DNA of 37,228 nt from Verrucomicrobiota bacterium (lineage in GTDB: Bacteria; Verrucomicrobiota; Verrucomicrobiia; Verrucomicrobiales; Akkermansiaceae). The stretch is taken from assembly GCA_027619375.1 (NCBI GenBank), contig JAQCFL010000010.1, positions 1 to 37,228 of the forward strand. Reading direction: 5' to 3'. Shown here one piece after another: positions 23,495 through 31,998 of this stretch. Made by a program: the position numbers and the translations under genes. The notes below the pieces were generated by a model, which saw nothing but the letters and a program-made list of their open reading frames with translations, was not told the origin of the DNA and did not search any database. Position 1 is the first letter of the stretch. The number at the start of each line of letters is the position of its first letter.

Positions 23495-25059
23495 ATGCGC
23501 TTTTCCATCTCATCACGGCGCTCCTGATCGCGGGCGCGGGCCTGCTCAGCGCCGCGCCGGCGCCAGACTCGGCGGCGTCGGGGGAGTCCGGCCTGCCGCA
23601 GGTGTTGTTGCTTGGCGACTCGCTGCACCGTGCCAATGCCGATTGGGTGGCGGCGCTTCTGGCCGGGCGGGTCGAGGTGGTCATGTCCCGCGATGCGTGG
23701 GATTCCGCCTACGCACTCGCGAATCTGGACATGCTGTTGGACGGGAAGAAGTGGGACGCGATCCATTTCAACTTTGGCCTGAGCGACCTCTATTACCGCG
23801 ACCCCAAGACCAAGGCCGTCCGCACGCTGAGCGCGGAGGCGGGTGGCATGATCCTGACCAGTCCGGACGACTACGAGCGCAACCTGCGGACGCTGGTGGG
23901 ACGGCTCCAGGCCACCGGGGCGCGGCTGGTGTGGGCCAGCACCACGCCGATCCCGGAGGACACGCAGATCTGGGTTCCCGGCGACGAGGTGCGCTACAAC
24001 GCGATCGCGGCGCGCGTCATGGCGGAGACCGGCGTGGAGGTCAACGACCTGCACGGGTTCTGCAAGGCGCTTTCGAGCGAGAAGGTGGCGAGGAATGTGG
24101 TCGTGACGAACCCCTACCAGCAGCCGAGCCTGGTGGTGCCGATGGCTGCGAGCATCCTCAAGGTGCTCGGGCTCATGCCGCCGTTGGCCAAGGGGCCTGT
24201 GAAGGTGTTGATCCTCGCGGGGGGATTGAGCATGTCGGGGGACGTGTCCGCCACGGCAGCGCGGAATTTTCTTGAGGCGAGGGAGGGAGGGGCCGGCCGT
24301 TCTGGTCCGGACGTGAAGGCGGGGAAGGCGGGTGCCGCGCACGACGCCTCGATCCGCGAGGATGTCTGGGTCCGCCAAACATTCCAGATCCACTATGGAG
24401 ACCTCGGCTACAGTTTCGGTGGCCGGCACGGGAGGAACGGGGTGGGCCCCGAGCTGGGCTTCGGGTGCGTGATGGGCGACCATTTTTCCGAGCAGGTGTT
24501 GATCCTGAAAGTCCGGCTGATCGCCGACCAACTGGGGCTCCACATGCAGCCTCCGAGTTCTGCGGCGAAGGGCCGGCCGGGGTCTTCCTATACGAAGGTG
24601 GTCGGGGAAATCCGGGCGGCCCTGGAGACCATCAAGCCGCTGTTCATGACCTACGACGAGAGCCTGGGGTATGAACTCGCGGGGCTCGTCTGGGACCACG
24701 GGGACGCGGAGAAGCTCGCGCCCCACATCGAGGCCTACGAGGAGAATCTCACCAACCTGATCAAGGACCTGCGCAAGGAGTTCGGGGTGGAAGATCTGCC
24801 GGTGGTGGTGCTCGGCACGGGGATTGGTGGCCGCGATCAGCCCGCCCATCCGGAGATCCTGAAGGCGCAGATGGCGGTGGCGGCGCGGCCCGAATTCAAG
24901 GGGACGGTTGCCTTCACCGAGACGCGCGACTTCTGGCGCCCCGCGAAGGACTCGCCGGCGGACTCGCCGGTCTTCTGGAACAACAACCCCGAAAGTGTTC
25001 TCCTGATTGGGGAAGCCGCCGCGAGGGACATGATCAAGCTGCTGCGGAAGGCGGAGTGA
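23491..25059 (+). CDS. SGNH-like plus SASA-like double-domain exported protein with altered catalytic motifs
   Basis: The protein has 522 residues and a signal peptide (MNALFHLITALLIAGAGLLS). Residues about 36-230 look like an SGNH/GDSL hydrolase: block I is LLGDSLHR (Ser44) and block III is FNFGLSDLY (94-101). However, block V (usually DxxHF) is not recognisable; the matching stretch reads NPYQQPSLVVP. Residues about 236-520 look like a SASA (sialate O-acetylesterase-like, PF03629-type) domain: ILAGGLSMSG, GPELGFG and FKGTVAFTETRDFW. The usual nucleophile motif GQSNM is here GGLSM (Leu246 where Ser is expected), and the usual W-Q-G-E/W region is WDHGDAE (401-407). It may be a binding protein or an esterase with rearranged residues. 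The start overlaps the DUF1592 stop as ATGA, so it belongs to that operon. The stop codon overlaps the first base of a 25-base direct repeat. Confidence 0.75.
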   Translation: MNALFHLITALLIAGAGLLSAAPAPDSAASGESGLPQVLLLGDSLHRANADWVAALLAGRVEVVMSRDAWDSAYALANLDMLLDGKKWDAIHFNFGLSDLYYRDPKTKAVRTLSAEAGGMILTSPDDYERNLRTLVGRLQATGARLVWASTTPIPEDTQIWVPGDEVRYNAIAARVMAETGVEVNDLHGFCKALSSEKVARNVVVTNPYQQPSLVVPMAASILKVLGLMPPLAKGPVKVLILAGGLSMSGDVSATAARNFLEAREGGAGRSGPDVKAGKAGAAHDASIREDVWVRQTFQIHYGDLGYSFGGRHGRNGVGPELGFGCVMGDHFSEQVLILKVRLIADQLGLHMQPPSSAAKGRPGSSYTKVVGEIRAALETIKPLFMTYDESLGYELAGLVWDHGDAEKLAPHIEAYEENLTNLIKDLRKEFGVEDLPVVVLGTGIGGRDQPAHPEILKAQMAVAARPEFKGTVAFTETRDFWRPAKDSPADSPVFWNNNPESVLLIGEAAARDMIKLLRKAE

Positions 25060-25436
25060 AATGGTTTGTCCCCCTCTGCCCGCTGCCGGTCCAAAACGTT
25101 GCCTGCCACGAATGGCCTTGGCGTGCGGATGAGTGTCCCCCGGAGTGCGGCGGCTCGACACCGCCCGGGAGGGGCGGGGCTTGACCCGTGGGGAGGGCGA
25201 AGAGTCTGGCTTGGTGGGAGGGCTTGATGGGAGGGCTTGGTGGGATGCTTGGTGGCGGGTGGACTGGAAGGCGAGAGGGTGGCTGGGAGGTTGGGTGGAC
25301 GGGGAGACCACCGCCCCGTCAAGCCGGGTGCCGCCGGGCGGTGTCGAGACCACCGCACTCCGGGGGGAAGGTGCGGGTGGGGAGTCATTTCTCGTTAGGA
25401 GGCCCAACGTCAAATAGTTTGTCCCCCTCTGCCCGC
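25059..25436. repeat. Compact structured element: 25-bp direct repeats around a long inverted repeat
   Basis: AAATGGTTTGTCCCCCTCTG plus CCCGC at 25059-25083 recurs at 25412-25436 with one mismatch (24 of 25). Inside, 25137-25185 (CCCCCGGAGTGCGG, CTCGACACCGCCCGG, then GGCTTGAC) is repeated in inverted orientation at 25319-25366. That arm preserves two exact blocks of 14 and 15 bases. The 130 bases between the arms are strongly G-rich on the plus strand, with short GGGAGGGCTTG-type repeats. No protein is encoded. The layout suggests a non-autonomous mobile element or a structured RNA/DNA unit. It fills nearly the whole gap between two convergent genes. Confidence 0.75.
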
Positions 25437-25467
25437 ACATTCCACAGCGGGCGGCGCCCATGATCGG

Positions 25468-26319
25468 CTATTTGGCCTGTGAACCTGCGGCCTCTTTCGC
25501 CTTGAACTTGTTCATTTTGGTTTGGATGTCGGGCCATGCCTTCAGGACGGTTTCAGCCATGATGGAGTGGCCGAGGCCGTTGGGGTGGATGGCGTCTCCG
25601 CCATGGGTTTCCTTGATCCTGGCCAGCATAGGCGTGCGGATGTCCACCACGCTGACCCCCTCGCGATCACCCAGGGAGAGGATCCATGCGGAATAGAGCG
25701 CCATGACGTGGTCGTAATAGGGATAGGCGGTCCGGTAGCCGAACTTGTTGGGATCCTTTTCGGCCTCCGCCTCGGCCTTGGCATTGGCCTCGTCGAGCAG
25801 CACCTTGCGGGCGGCCTCATCGGTGCCGGGAGGAAACTCGGGGCCGGAGGCGGCGAAGGGTGGGGGGGTGAGCAGGACCACATGAGTGCCGACGGCGTTG
25901 AACTGGGTGATCAGGGTATTGATGCCGGACTTGTAGGCATCGAAGCGCTTTTCGTTGAAGGGGTGATAGATGGCATCGTTGATGCCATAGCAGACGATGG
26001 CGAGGTCGGGCTTTTCCGCCACCACCGTGCCCAGCCAGTTGAGGATGCATGGCCGCCGACCGGGATGATAGGCCTCACTCAGATTCGAGATGGTTTCGCT
26101 GGAATGCCCGAAATTGTGAACCACCGGCGGGAACTCGGGAGACTGTTGATTCAGAGTATCCCGGATCTTGTTCACATACCCGCCCGCCCTGGTAATGCTG
26201 TCTCCGAAGAAGAAGATGTGCTGGCGGTAGGTTGGCGCTGCGGCAGGGGCGGCATCCTCCGCTTTTGCTAAACCGAGGAGAGCGAGGCAGGTCGTGCCAG
26301 CGAGGAGGAGGAGTTTCAT
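25468..26319 (-). CDS. Exported SGNH/GDSL hydrolase (esterase/lipase family)
   Basis: This is a probable carbohydrate- or lipid-esterase of 283 residues. It has a signal peptide (MKLLLLAGTTCLALLGLAKA). All hallmark SGNH blocks are present: block I FFGDSITRAGGY (Ser near 41), block II NFGHSSETISNLSEAYHPGR, block III CYGINDAIYHPF, and block V GDAIHPNGLGH with the catalytic Asp and His. It therefore looks fully active, in contrast to the degenerate SGNH domain of the neighbouring gene that converges on it. The C-terminal 15 residues are lysine- and alanine-rich. It is transcribed alone on the minus strand and diverges from the sulfatase gene 378 bases away. Deacetylation of sulfated or acetylated polysaccharides is a plausible role, from its neighbours only. 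Confidence 0.9.
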   Translation of the reverse strand: MKLLLLAGTTCLALLGLAKAEDAAPAAAPTYRQHIFFFGDSITRAGGYVNKIRDTLNQQSPEFPPVVHNFGHSSETISNLSEAYHPGRRPCILNWLGTVVAEKPDLAIVCYGINDAIYHPFNEKRFDAYKSGINTLITQFNAVGTHVVLLTPPPFAASGPEFPPGTDEAARKVLLDEANAKAEAEAEKDPNKFGYRTAYPYYDHVMALYSAWILSLGDREGVSVVDIRTPMLARIKETHGGDAIHPNGLGHSIMAETVLKAWPDIQTKMNKFKAKEAAGSQAK

Positions 26320-26697
26320 AAGGAGTTCGGGAGTTTGATTGGGCAGGGGTGGAAACCGCGTTTCTGACGGAACGAATACACGCCCGGATGGGCGCGGTCA
26401 GCCATTATTTCGCCAAATTTGTTCCCGGGATCGGGGGCGCGGCCAGAGGGATACGTGGTTGAGGCGGGTCCCTGTCAATTTCGAGGAGGAGTTGCTTGGG
26501 AGAGCACGATGGTGGCTTTCATTGATCGGCGGGCCTTCGCGTTCCGGGACGAGGGGCGAGTCGCCGGGGACACCGCCATTGAGAACCGCGATGCGCGAAA
26601 TGAATCGGGGCGATGAAGCGCAAGCGTTTCAGCTTCATGCTTGCCATGAGAGCCTGCGAACTTCAGAACAATCAGCCCGCTGTAAAATCCCTGGGCC
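26320..26697. other. Divergent intergenic region with a hairpin repeat
   Basis: These 378 bases separate two divergent genes and must hold both promoters; no clear -35/-10 pair is visible. I see no gene. ATGAAGC at 26613-26619 pairs with GCTTCAT at 26632-26638 to form a small hairpin in a stretch that looks like a dispersed GAAGCGCAAGCG repeat. A G-rich segment at about 26548-26570 may be another repeat remnant. Confidence 0.4.
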
Positions 26698-28266
26698 ATG
26701 AAGTTCATTTTCCTACTCCTCGCGTTCGCGTCATCAGTTGCCGGTGCGGATCGGCCCAACATTCTCCTCATCATGGTTGACGACATGGGTTGGTCGGACC
26801 TTGGCTGCTACGGCGGCGAGATTCGAACGCCGAACATTGATTCACTGGCCACGGAAGGGCTGCGATTCACCCAGTTTTACAACAACTCCGTTTGCGGTGC
26901 GACGCGGGCCTCGCTATTGACCGGCTTGTACTGTCAGCAGGCCGGGCACCCCGGCAACCGGTGGAACGAGCCGAAGGATTTTTCGAAGTGCGTCCTGATT
27001 CCTGAAGTCCTGCAGGCGGGCGGCTACCACACCGCGATGGTCGGCAAGTGGCAGGGGCGCGACTTGGCGGTCAAGCGCGGTTTCGACCGGTTTTTCGGGC
27101 CGAATTGTCGGGGAACCATCAGTTACTGGAACGAAGTCGGGACGAACGAATTTTACCTCGAGGATCAGCCGTGGAAGTGGCCGGAGTCCGGATTTTTCAT
27201 GACTGAGGCGTTCAACGAGCACGCTGCGGAGTTTCTGAAAGCAGCGGCTGCCGGCGCGGAGGAGAAGCCGTTCTTTCTCTACGTCGCCTACATCGCGCCG
27301 CACTGGCCGCTCCACGCGCGCGAGGCGGACATCGCCGCCTACCGCGAGCAGTACCGCAAAGCTGGATGGGACGAGTGGCGCGACCGTCGGTTTGCGAAGC
27401 AGCGCGAAATGGGATTGATTCCGGAAACGTGGAAACTGGGGCCGAAACCGGCTGCGGTGCCGGCTTGGGCGGATGCTCCCGAGAAGGAGTGGCAAGCCGA
27501 GCGGATGGCGGCCTACGCGGCGCAGATTGCGTCCGTGGACCGAGGAGTGGGGAGCCTGCTGAAGATTCTCAAGGAGTCCGGCGTGGAGGACGACACGCTT
27601 GTCTTGTTTCTGAGCGACAACGGCGCCGCTTCGGACGGCGGGCTGACGCCGAGCACGGCGGGATTCGGCTTTGGTCGGGATGGTCAGCAGAAAAACTGGC
27701 GACGCGACGGTGTTGCGATCAAGGGCGGCAGCGGGCCGGATCACATGCCGGGGCCGGCCGACACGTTCGCGGCCTATGGCATGGCCTGGGCGACGACGAG
27801 CAACACGCCTCTGCGGGATCACAAGCAGTCGGCTTACGAAGGCGGGATCCGGACGCCTCTGATCGCGCGTTGGCCGAAGGTGATCAAGGAGGGTGGGGCG
27901 TTGACAACGCAGACCGGACACATCATCGATGTGATGGCGACGTGTCTGGACTTGGGGAAACTGGACTACCCAAAGGAGTTCGGAGGGCGGCATCCACTAC
28001 CGATGGAAGGAGCGAGCCTGGCGCCGATCTTCCGCGGTGAAACCCGCGAGGAACACGAGGCGATTGGCTGGGATTGTGCCCGCGGTCAGGCCCTGCGACA
28101 GGGAAAATGGAAGCTGGTTCGCCCGGCGCGGAACAAGGCTTGGGAGCTCTATGATTTGAACGTCGACGGCGGCGAAACGCTCAATTTGGCGGGCGCCGAG
28201 ACGAAGCGGGTCGAAACGATGGCGGCGGCTTGGGAAACGTGGAGCCGAAAAGTGGGCGTCAAGTGA
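26698..28266 (+). CDS. Family S1 (arylsulfatase-type) exported sulfatase
   Basis: The enzyme hydrolyses sulfate esters, probably on a polysaccharide; the specific substrate cannot be read from the sequence. It has 522 residues and a signal peptide (MKFIFLLLAFASSVAGADRP). The first metal-binding pair is NILLIMVDDMGW (Asp28, Asp29). The catalytic motif is CGATRASLLTG with Cys66 and Arg70. This fits the C-x-(P/A)-x-R signature for conversion of Cys to formylglycine, with Ala instead of the commoner Pro. VGKWQGRDLAVKRGFDRFFG, LFLSDNGAASDG and the C-terminal GKWKLVRP...WELYDLNVD segment are typical of the family. The usual GKWHLG motif is replaced by GKWQGR, a feature of one bacterial arylsulfatase group. 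The maturation enzyme (anSME or FGE) is not in this window. The gene stands alone on the plus strand, convergent with the dehydrogenase gene. Confidence 0.93.
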   Translation: MKFIFLLLAFASSVAGADRPNILLIMVDDMGWSDLGCYGGEIRTPNIDSLATEGLRFTQFYNNSVCGATRASLLTGLYCQQAGHPGNRWNEPKDFSKCVLIPEVLQAGGYHTAMVGKWQGRDLAVKRGFDRFFGPNCRGTISYWNEVGTNEFYLEDQPWKWPESGFFMTEAFNEHAAEFLKAAAAGAEEKPFFLYVAYIAPHWPLHAREADIAAYREQYRKAGWDEWRDRRFAKQREMGLIPETWKLGPKPAAVPAWADAPEKEWQAERMAAYAAQIASVDRGVGSLLKILKESGVEDDTLVLFLSDNGAASDGGLTPSTAGFGFGRDGQQKNWRRDGVAIKGGSGPDHMPGPADTFAAYGMAWATTSNTPLRDHKQSAYEGGIRTPLIARWPKVIKEGGALTTQTGHIIDVMATCLDLGKLDYPKEFGGRHPLPMEGASLAPIFRGETREEHEAIGWDCARGQALRQGKWKLVRPARNKAWELYDLNVDGGETLNLAGAETKRVETMAAAWETWSRKVGVK

Positions 28267-28281
28267 ACGCGCGGTGCGGGC

Positions 28282-28566
28282 TTACTCACCAGCGGCCCAC
28301 CTCACGGCGTTCGCCAGAATGCGGCGGAAGGCGGGATGTTCATGGGCGCGTTCATCGTGGCCGGGCGCGATGCCGACGAGGCGCGCCCGGGGATGCTCCA
28401 CCGTCCACACGCTGGGGTGGGGCTTGCCGTGCTTCTTGCTTGGGCTTGTTCTGGCGAGGACGGTGATGGGGGCGGTGCCCTCCGGCGGCTCCCCGGCATT
28501 GATGTGGTACAGTCTCAGTGAGCCGGGGGGGTGGCAAGCGGTGGAGCTGCTCCGGATTCTTGACCA
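28282..28566 (-). pseudogene. C-terminal stump of a second ThuA-like gene
   Basis: On the minus strand a frame from 28566 to the TAA at 28282-28284 encodes LRLYHINAGEPPEG, TAPITVLARTSPSKK, VWTVEHPRARLVGIAPGHDE and HPAFRRILANAVRWAAGE. The last two match the end of ThuA-like (class I glutamine amidotransferase-like) domains, where a GHDxxxxxxPAFRRLLxNAxRWAA pattern closes the fold. The first two thirds of such a domain are missing: the frame meets a TAA at 28567-28569 and is overlapped by the end of the dehydrogenase gene. There is no start codon. It is a gene remnant, distinct from the ThuA domain at 31999-32814. Confidence 0.7.
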
Positions 28567-31500
28567 TTATTTTTTGCAGGGTTCTCCTTCGTCTGGATTT
28601 GTTTTGCGGGCGTGGCCGACGGAGCGCTTGCTTCGCCCAGGATGTCCGCGGTGATCGCGACAATCACGGGTGCGATGGAATTGTCAAAACTGCTGAGGAC
28701 GATTTTTTGGATCGGCCCCGGCTTGTTCAATTCGAGGGTGATCCAGCGGACCTGGGTGGCATCGCTGAGTTCCTTCACGAAGGTGGAGCCGGGCACTTCG
28801 AGCGGTCGGATGTAGTCGGCGAACTCGACGCCGTTTTTCATGACAAACGATTCGCTCTCCCCGCCTGCATGGATGACCTCGGCCTTGAGGACGTGAATCG
28901 GCTCGCGGGTGGAGGGAAAGGCCCAGCCCCCGATCCCGCTGAGCAGGTGCAGTTTTTTGGCGGTCACATTCACATTCACCTCCACCCGCTGTGGAAACCC
29001 CTTGCTGTGATTCCGGTCGTCAACCCCGCCCTTGAGGACGATGACGTTGGCCTTGCTCCGGCTCTTGGCTGGGTCCTGTACCAGGAAGGGAACACCTCCG
29101 ATGGTGAGCCGACCGGTTTTCGGAAGCTGAAGAACGCCCCCTCCGGGGCCATCGTCAGCGAAGAGGCCGGAGCGTGTGTCCGCAGTGTAAACCTCGGAGA
29201 GGTCGATGATGCGGAAGTGCTTTGTCGCCTCGCCGCAGATGTAAGCGAGCAGATCGCGCAGACCTTCCGCTCCGAGCGCCTCGAAGCCCTCCGGCATGAG
29301 GCTGCGTTTGGTGTCCTCCCGCTTCGAGATCGCCGCCTTGGCGATCTCCCTGATTCCCGCCTGCGTGGCCAGGGTGATGGAGGCGGCATTTTCCGAGGTG
29401 ATGACGCCCGAGAGGATCTCGCCTCCCTGCAAGGTGATGTTGTGCGCCCAATAGCTGGGATCGACCTCCCGATTCGGATCGATGATGTGGACCAGCAGAT
29501 CAGCCGGTCCGTGTGCTCCCATGCCATCGAGGGCGGGCCCCACCGCGGTGCCGGAATCACCCAGCATGTGACAGGTCGAGCAGGCGGCGTAGAGCAGCTT
29601 TCCACGCTGCGGATCCCCGGCCTTCTCCACCTCGGGGGTCAACTCCCTGATCAACTGGTTCCTGGCAATGGTGACGGGATTGAGCTTGTCGAGGATTGCG
29701 TTGGCGCGCCGGGCGGCCTGCTGGTCCGGGTGGGTTCGCAGGCGTGCGCTGTTTCCGGGGCCCAGGTCGGCGGGCTGCAGCCTTCCACCTTCGATTGCGT
29801 CGAGCAGTTCCTGGGTCGAGGTGGTGCGTTTCAGGATCTGATCGAAGGCGGCCGGGCGAAGTGCTGGAGAGAGAGACAGGAACGATTCGACCAGGAGCTT
29901 GCCGACGTCCTCACCTTCAGCATCGCCCAGGACGACCAACAAATGCCGTTTCAGGCTCTCGGAGGCGGTGCCGGACAGGGCATCCTTTAGCGCGGGCATG
30001 ACCGCGCTGTTGGTTCGGCGCAGCCCGATTAGGCTGCGTGCGATGGCGAGCCGGCTGTCCTCCGGTTCGGTGGAATCGGAGAGCTTGCCGAGCAACTCCG
30101 AGATCAGTGCCTGGGTGGCGGAGTTCATCTCGTCCTTCGTGTCCCAGCGGGCGATCAGGGACAAGGCACGCATGCCGATCTCCGGATCCTTCAGGAGGGT
30201 TAGGAGGGATGTCTTGAGTTCGTCTGAGAGCGTTGGTTTCCAGGACGTGTTGTCGGAAAGTCCGGCCAGGACGGCGGCTTTGAGTGGCGTCGCCTCGGAG
30301 GCGGAAAGGCTGCAGGCCCGCAGCAGACGAATCAGGCCGGCCTGGTCGGAGCGATGCATGACCTGCGGTGTCAGCGCCGAGATGAAGGCCAGGAGGCGGT
30401 CATTGGATTTGGAGGCGAGGGCCGCCTCGATGAGGTCCACTTCCCGGTCCGCACAAGCCGCGATGAGAGCAGACAAGGTCCAGCCATCGTTCGCTTCCGG
30501 GACGCGGGCGAGGAGGGCTGCCGCATCGCGCTCGGTGCGGGCGGCCTCGTACATTTTGACAGCTGCGCTTCCGACCATTTTGGCCTCCCCGGATGCCGGG
30601 TGATTCTCTCTCAGGAGGCGCAAGGCCGTTTCGCGGGTGTGCTTGTTGGCGCTCGTTGCCGCCGTTTGCAACCCGGCGGGATCGAGGCGATCGAGGGCGA
30701 GCGGCTGGAGTGATTTGGCCTCCCTGTGCTGCACCTTCCAGATGCGTCCGTAGTAGTGGTCGCGGTCGGGGCGGACTGCGGCGTTGGCCGGTCCGTGCGA
30801 GGGGCCCCGGGTGTCGTTGTGGATGACCGCTTGATTGCAGAAATCGACCACATAGAGCGCTCCGTCCGGTCCGGTGCGCACCTCGATCGGGCGGAACCAC
30901 AGATTACGGCTCCGGATGAACTCGGTGTCCTCGCGACCGACCTCCTTGGCGGCCTTGTAAGTGACGCCGTCCGGTTTGAGTTGGAAGTGCCCGACCAGGT
31001 TCACGGTTGGTTCGGTCGTGAAGTAGCTGTGATTCCACTTCTCCGGCCAGGCTCCGCCCTCGTAGATCACGCATCCTGCGGCGGCGGTGTAGCGTCCGAC
31101 CTGGTCGATCTGCACATAGGCCTGCTGTTCCCAGTGCATGGCGGGATTGGTCTGCGCGCCGGGCAGGAGTCCGTTGGTCCCGCTCACGCCGGGCAGTTTT
31201 CCCTTGGCGAGGACGGACTCCGGGAGGACGACATGAAGGAGGGGATTGCCGGTGGTGGGCTGCGTGTAGAACACCTCGCCATCCATGGTGGTCTCCAGTC
31301 CCCAGGAGTTGCCGCCCCGCGAGGCATACTGCTCCATGGCGCTGCCGTCGGGCAGGAAGCGCACCACCCCGGCCCCGATCGGGCCGAAGCCTCGCTCACC
31401 GTCCCCGCTGGTGACGTTGCGGCTCGAGGAGTAGCCATGGGTGGCGTAGATCCAGCCATCGCGACCCCAGCGCATGTTGTTGATGACGGCGTGGGTGTCT

Positions 31501-31979
31501 CCGTTGCCGAGGTTCGTGTAGAGTTTGGTGCGTCGGTCGGCGACCTCATCCCCATCGGTGTCCTCCAGAAACCAGATATCGGGCGCACTGCAGGCGATCA
31601 CGCCATTTTTATAGAACACTGAACTGGTCACCAACTCGAGCTTGTCGGCGAAGACCTTCTTGCGATCCATGACGCCATCGCCGTTGGAGTCGGAGAGGAT
31701 GCTGATCCGGTCGAGCGGATCGCGTTCGTAGATCCCGGGCTTCACGGAACCGGAGTCCTTCCAGGTTGCCACGGTGGCGGTCCGGCGGCCGTTCGGGTAC
31801 TCGGGTGACTCGCAGACCCAGAGGCGGCCCTTCTCATCCCAATCGATGTTGATCGGATTGTTGATGAGTGGTTCGGAGGCAACGAGGGAGAGCTCGAAGT
31901 CGGGATGCACCTCCAGGAACGAGGGGAGTGTCTCGGGACGGGGGGTGCCGCCCTTCACGTAGCGAAGGGTGTCAGCCAA
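28515..31979 (-). CDS. PVC-type heme-binding dehydrogenase with HEAT repeats and cytochrome c (3' part of a frameshifted gene)
   Basis: The main frame encodes about 1154 residues. An N-terminal beta-propeller of the 'PVC-type membrane-bound dehydrogenase' kind comes first (DFELSLVASEPLINNPINID, RVSILSDSNGDGVMD-like loops, VVDFCNQAVIHNDTRGPSHG). A HEAT/armadillo-like helical region (about 430-780) follows. The cytochrome c domain has CSTCH at 29567-29581 (KLLYAACSTCHMLGDSGTAV). A C-terminal NPCBM/galactose-binding-like domain (RLTIGGVPFLVQDP, HLLSGIGGWAF) ends the protein. The only start at the left end is a TTG inside conserved sequence. The frame continues upstream without interruption as HPGIRALLLRGIAWAGKREN to about 32066, where it meets the ThuA frame. 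This is therefore the 3' part of one ThuA-dehydrogenase gene, not a gene with its own start. Export depends on the ThuA part's signal peptide. Confidence 0.85.
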   Translation of the reverse strand: MADTLRYVKGGTPRPETLPSFLEVHPDFELSLVASEPLINNPINIDWDEKGRLWVCESPEYPNGRRTATVATWKDSGSVKPGIYERDPLDRISILSDSNGDGVMDRKKVFADKLELVTSSVFYKNGVIACSAPDIWFLEDTDGDEVADRRTKLYTNLGNGDTHAVINNMRWGRDGWIYATHGYSSSRNVTSGDGERGFGPIGAGVVRFLPDGSAMEQYASRGGNSWGLETTMDGEVFYTQPTTGNPLLHVVLPESVLAKGKLPGVSGTNGLLPGAQTNPAMHWEQQAYVQIDQVGRYTAAAGCVIYEGGAWPEKWNHSYFTTEPTVNLVGHFQLKPDGVTYKAAKEVGREDTEFIRSRNLWFRPIEVRTGPDGALYVVDFCNQAVIHNDTRGPSHGPANAAVRPDRDHYYGRIWKVQHREAKSLQPLALDRLDPAGLQTAATSANKHTRETALRLLRENHPASGEAKMVGSAAVKMYEAARTERDAAALLARVPEANDGWTLSALIAACADREVDLIEAALASKSNDRLLAFISALTPQVMHRSDQAGLIRLLRACSLSASEATPLKAAVLAGLSDNTSWKPTLSDELKTSLLTLLKDPEIGMRALSLIARWDTKDEMNSATQALISELLGKLSDSTEPEDSRLAIARSLIGLRRTNSAVMPALKDALSGTASESLKRHLLVVLGDAEGEDVGKLLVESFLSLSPALRPAAFDQILKRTTSTQELLDAIEGGRLQPADLGPGNSARLRTHPDQQAARRANAILDKLNPVTIARNQLIRELTPEVEKAGDPQRGKLLYAACSTCHMLGDSGTAVGPALDGMGAHGPADLLVHIIDPNREVDPSYWAHNITLQGGEILSGVITSENAASITLATQAGIREIAKAAISKREDTKRSLMPEGFEALGAEGLRDLLAYICGEATKHFRIIDLSEVYTADTRSGLFADDGPGGGVLQLPKTGRLTIGGVPFLVQDPAKSRSKANVIVLKGGVDDRNHSKGFPQRVEVNVNVTAKKLHLLSGIGGWAFPSTREPIHVLKAEVIHAGGESESFVMKNGVEFADYIRPLEVPGSTFVKELSDATQVRWITLELNKPGPIQKIVLSSFDNSIAPVIVAITADILGEASAPSATPAKQIQTKENPAKNNGQESGAAPPLATPPAH

Positions 31980-31998
31980 CTCGTCGGGTTTGCAAAGC

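Noticed and set aside
26339-26701. A 120-codon plus-strand frame before the sulfatase
   Set aside because: Arg/Gly-rich, crosses a hairpin repeat and overlaps the sulfatase start; not supported as a gene.
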